DNA from: Sipunculus nudus
Taxonomy: Eukaryota; Annelida; Sipuncula; Golfingiida; Sipunculidae
NCBI GenBank assembly: GCA_026874595.1
Contig: CM049321.1
Coordinates: forward strand, 21,360,979-21,424,978
Reading direction: 5' to 3'
DNA: 64,000 nt
Part shown: in pieces, positions 56,101 through 62,100 of the stretch
Position numbering within the stretch: position 1 is the first letter of the stretch
How the letters are laid out: every line of letters begins with the position of its first letter
Notes under the pieces: generated by a model
The model's input: only the letters and a program-made list of their open reading frames with translations
What the model was told of the DNA's origin: nothing
The model's database searches: none
Translations under genes and position numbers: made by a program

Positions 56101-59100
56101 GTTATTTTGTTTTTTATTCTTTAAATATTAATTTATGATCACGTGCCAATTTATTTAGATTTATTTGCAAGTAACATTATATTTACAAAATGTATATATA
56201 ATATAATATTTCACAATACAATACAAAATATCATTTTCATGGTGCTAATTTGAAAAATACAAAAGCACTTGGTGTTGAATTTAGGATAAGTATATGATAA
56301 AGCTTAAATAAATGATCAAAATATTAAAGCCAAAAAAAACAAAGACTATACAATACCTGTTTCATTTTTTGCAGGAATGAAACATTGCAGAGGTATCCTT
56401 TTGTTTGGGCCTCCAGGTACAGGAAAAACTCTTATGGCAAGGTAAGGTTTAAAAAAAAAGTTAATCTACATTATGTAAACAGACTTGCTGAAGATGCATT
56501 TCTTCATTTTGTTTGATTCCAGGCAATTTGACCTGACCATGGTCACTATATGACCTTAGTTGCATATTCATTAAATAAGTCATCATAACCAAAAGTGGCT
56601 GCGAGCAACCAATCAGGTAACTTTTGGCAAAATAAATAAACAATCATCTAACAAGAGCAAAGTTTTCCTAATTTTAATGCAAGGGTGATTATCAAGAAAC
56701 CTGCACAGAGTTATGCATTGTTATACTAATATGTGTGAAAAGCATTAACTCTTTGTTGAAGAACGACCCAGGGAAAACAGAGTGAGCTGAAATTCATGTT
56801 CATAAGTAGATTGTTTTAAATATGTAAAAGATATTATTTCTAGTCTCAATGTTTAATTTATGAGTAACATAAATAAAATATGATAGAATTCATAAAATTG
56901 ATCATTTGCCTTTTCACTTTGAGGGTAAAGACATATATAACATGTATTCTTTGCTGGTCAGGCAACCTTGTAAACTCCTTCAGGCTCATCTGTTTAGATT
57001 GGATGTCTTATTCACTTGGGTTTTATTTTCACGATAATTTTCCATTTTGCAAATATCACAAAATTTAAATCTTCTTAGAAAAAAGCCAACTACAGTATGT
57101 CATAGTAAAATCTTGGTGTTCTGTTGCTCTTGCTCAAGTCAGATTCCTTTTTTTCCAACCATTTGAGTTTTTTCTTTAATATTTTACAGACAAATTGGGA
57201 AAATGCTTAATGCTAGAGAACCCAAGATTGTGAATGGTCCACAGATTCTTGACAAGTACGTGGGCGAATCAGAAGCAAACATCAGAAAGCTCTTCGCTGA
57301 GGCAGAGGAAGAAGAAAAAAGGGTAAAAATTGTTTCTCGTAAACATTCCTTAGTCCATTTTCACATCATCATATTCCCATGTATTGTGTGGATATGCAGT
57401 TTTTTTTATGCTAAGAGCTTATTTTTATGGCAAACATAATATAGAAAAATTTCATACTGAAGTAACTTTTGAAATTAATAAAAAGCATGATTTTCAAGAT
57501 GTTACCACAGATCGTCAGTGCTATAGCTTTAGAGCATTTCATTGTCCATAATTTTAAGAGTGCTAATTTTATGCAATTATTAATGTCTCAGCCTTTTATA
57601 CCAACAGCCATTCAACTCGTTTCAAAACACCCCCCATCCTTATTCATCATGCCTCAGAGCACTTTTCTTACCTCCAGGTAAAAATAATAAAAATTCAAAA
57701 CGCCTTATTTTATCAACAACAGCCATATGTAGCGATCCTATTGTACTACCAGTAAGATTTTAACAATTGATCTAAGGTAAAAACTGTGGTTTTCTTTAAA
57801 TATTTACTTATGAGAAGCTTATTTGTCCATATTATATGTCTATGTGCTTTTCAGGTAAATGTTTAATGTGATACATATTCAAATTTTTAATATTCTGTTA
57901 TTTCAGCTTGGCCTGAACAGCGGTCTACATATTATCATCTTTGATGAGATAGATGCCATATGCAAGTCCAGAGGGTCAGTGGTGAGTACTTATGTGTAAA
58001 CATTTAATTTTACTAATATATATTCATATTTAATATATTTTCACATTGAAGCTCAAACTCACAGTTAAAGCCTTCTTATGGGAAAATGTGATTAATGGAA
58101 TAATTTTCAGTAAAGATTATCATGTAATCTTGAGTAATTTAATTAAAACTATTTTAAGTAATACTTCAACCGGCCTCTGTTGTCTAGGGGTTTAGCACAA
58201 GAGTCAAAGCCTTGAGATTGTGAGTTTGAATCTCTCACAAACGAGTGCACCTTTTTTGGGTTCCTTGGTGGTATAACCCAGTACACACCTAGGGCCTGCA
58301 GATGCATTTGTCACTGGGCCTGGTTAACAACAGGATTAAATGAGAGTAAAATATAAGTTTGCTGCCGCCCTGTCACATAGTTGGAAACTGGAATGGAATT
58401 CTAGTGATGTACGTACTTATTTAAGCTAGCATTAAAAAAATTGGGCTGTTTGCTCCAACAAAAAATGTTTAAAATGTGATACTTCAGATACAACAGTGGA
58501 ACCTCACAATAACAGCCACCTTGAGGACTGACCAAAGTGGTTGTTATTTGGGGATGGTCGTGTTTGTGAATTTCTAAATGACTATTATTATATATTTTGG
58601 TCCAAGAAAAGTGGTCGTAATTGTGTGTTGGTCACAAGGCAGGGTTCCACTGTACTGTATTTCATGTCAGAATCTTTACATGTGAAAGAAAACTCAAATA
58701 TTAAGGGATAAGTTACGATAAAACTGCCATTTGCAATTAAATTCACATGGACAATTGAAGGAACCTAAAATAAACTTACATTTATTTTGCTTTAAATCTT
58801 GGTTTTTATGCTTTCCACAATAACATCTGTGTTATTCAATAATTATTCATACTGTTTCATTATGAAAAATGATTGTGTTTCTTGTACAGGCAGGGGGTAC
58901 TGCGGTCCATGACACTGTTGTGAATCAGCTTTTGTCAAAGATTGATGGAGTGGACCAGCTTAACAACATTCTTGTTATTGGTAGGAATATATATATATAT
59001 AGTTACATCATTGGTGAAAATGAAGTATTATACATGGTGCAACTTTTCATCAGTAAAAGTTTTGGGAACAGTCGAAAGTATTCATTATCTGGAATGGAGA

Positions 59101-62100
59101 TCATATCCCAATCAAAGTTACTGTAAAAAAATTGTGTGAATTGTACATCCAATACCATGAAAGAATAAAAACATCGCATGAAGGATGAAACACATTATAA
59201 TAAAATGCCCTCTTATATCTGATGCTTTTAGTATCCTTATTAAATAGATTTGAATGAAATGTCCGCATGAAAAAAAAATATAGATGAAGCATTATTTTTT
59301 AATTGCTTTAATTGCCTTAAAGATAACATTTTTTTTACAAAACTTCATGTATTTATATATAATGATGTGTATTCATATGATTTATATTACAATTTAATTT
59401 CTTTCAGGTATGACAAACAGAAAAGACATGATAGACGAGGCGTTGCTGAGACCAGGCAGACTGGAGGTTCAGATGGAGATAGGTGAGTCAGTAAATATAC
59501 AGTCATACCTCACCCAGTAACCACCTCAGTGAAGGGACCACATTCACGTCACCATCATTTGGGGACCTGGGCAGTCGAGGGGTTAAAACCCAGGTTTGAA
59601 TCTCCTTGTGCCTATGAGCTAGAGTGTGTTATAATTGCCAAGGTCGATGTTTTTCTCCGTTCCGCTCTGAACACTAAGGAACACCACCAACTGAGCAATA
59701 GAGAGTGTTTTATTTGCACCCCTTATCTGGCCAAACCCCTGGGTGATGTAATTTGTATTTGGGATAGTCATTGGAATATTTACTGGTTCCATCATGGTTA
59801 ACTTTGCCAGGCTGACACTTGTGAAATCTGTTGGATTTAGCACAGAATATAGATCATTACAATTGAAATCATAGCAAACAGTCCAATCCACTTTAGTTGT
59901 CATTTAAAAAAAGGGTGCTCAAACAGGCCTAAACAAAACTGTATTATGTAAGGTGTAACCTAAAAGTGTAGGGTACATGTGCGTGGAGCACACCTGACAG
60001 CTATGCCATTTTTACCAAATAAGGGATGGCAGCCATGATCAAACTACTGATCAGTCAGACCATGATGCTTTCAACAGTAGAACTAGAATACGGGTAGTCG
60101 ACAAGCGACTACTTGTATCCGCCTAAATCAGAGTGGAACGGGTGAAGTGTTGCATATTAGCATGGATGTCTGCAGCCAAATTGTGTATGTAGGTTGCGCT
60201 ACCTACCAAAAAATCCAGAAAGCCGTCCAAGTTGTATACATATGCAAAATTTAAGGCAGATAAGTCAAACCACTATATTGTATATGAGTGATTTTTGCCC
60301 TTGGCAGACAAACAGATGGACGCTGTGCAAAAAAGGGTTGCAGGTGGCGCCACCAGTTTAGCGTATGATAAAGAGCTTTGTGAGAACTATACACATGCAA
60401 AACTTTGGCCCAATTGGTCAAACGGTTCCCAAGATATGAGCTTGGATATCTGCTGCATAAACTAGAATGCAGGTGGCGCCACCTGTCATAAAATCAAGAG
60501 AGCTGTCGGGGATGTATAAACTTGCTAAATTTTAGGCAGATATGTCAAACCACTGCCGAGATATGAGTGATCTTATCCCATGGCAGACAAACAGACGGGA
60601 GCTGTGCAAACATGGCTGCAGGTGGTGCCACCAGTTTTGCGTATGTTAAAGAGCTATATGAGATTTATACACATGCAAAATTTTGGCCCAATCGGTCAAA
60701 CGGTTCCCTAGATATGAGCTTGGATGTCTGCAGCGTAAACTTGATTGTTGGTGGCGCCACCTGTCATAAAATCAGAAAAGTTATCCAGGATGTATAAGCA
60801 TGCCGAATTTCAGGTGAATTAGTCAAACCACTGCAGAGATATGAGTGATTTTAACCCAAGGCAGACGAACAGATGGACACTGTGCAAACATGGTTGCAGG
60901 TGGCGCCACCATTTTTTGTGTATGTTATAAAGCTCTCCAAGGGCTACATTTGTGCAAAAAAAATTTTCCTGATCGGTCAAACGGTTCCTGAGATATGAGC
61001 TTGGATGTCTGCAGCGTAAACGTGAATGTAGGTGGCGCCACCTGTCATAAAATCAGAAAAGCTATCCAGGAAGTATACGCATGCCAAATTTCAGGTGAAT
61101 AAGTCAAGTCACTGCAGAGATATGAGTGATTTTAACCCAAGGCAGACAAACAGATGGACACTGTGCAAACATGGTTGCAGGTAGCGCCACCATTTTTGGT
61201 GTATGTTATAAAGCTCTCCAAGGGCTACATTTGTGCAAAAGAATTTTCCTGATCGGTCAAACGGTTCCCGAGATATGAGCTTGGATGTCTGCAGCGGAAA
61301 TGTGAATGTAGGTGGCGCCACCTGTCATAAAATCAGAAAAGCTATTCAGGATGTATACGCATGCCAAATTTCAGGTGAATTAGTCAAGTCACTGCAGAGA
61401 TATGAGTGATTTTAACCCAAGGCAGACGAACAGATGGACACTGTGCAAACATGGTTGCAGGTGGCGCCACCATTTTTGGTGTATGTTATAAAGCTCTCCG
61501 AGGGCTACATTTGTGCAAAACAATTTTTCTGATTGGTCAAACGGTTCCCAAGATATGTGGGTTTATGTGTGGAAACAGACGCACAAACGGACGCAGAGCG
61601 CAGAGGAAAGGTCAGAGGTCAAAACAAAATCGGGGCGCAGCAGTTCACATGTGACCCGAACATAATCCCGGGTTTCGGAAAATTCCGCCCAGCGGTTACA
61701 GAGGAGTTCTCCGGACACCTACGCGGCGGCGGCGGCGGCGGCGTGTAGCTGAAAACATAGTATCCGCAAAACTCTGTTTTGGCGGATACAATAATTAAAA
61801 CTAAGGAAATAATTAGGCCATTATTCTTCACTTGGCTCAAGTTTTTTAGAAAGTACGTAGTGTGTAGATGTGTAATGGCACCTGGCCTTGACAACTACTT
61901 TTCTAATATATTTAAAAAATGATCCCCAAGGTCATGTAGTGCCATCAAAGGATGACAGCAAAATGGCGCCATGTTGCATATTTCAGTTCAAATATCATCC
62001 ATTCTCTGGGATTGTAAGCCATCTAAAAGGTTTATTTGAGGTATTTGAAAATGAAAACATTAAATAATACCAAACTTTATGTCATTAAATTGAAAATTAA

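Noticed and set aside
57203-57439. Single-exon reading of NSF exon 10 into intron 10
   Set aside because: The part after AGG at 57322 is intronic; homology continues in exon 11 instead.
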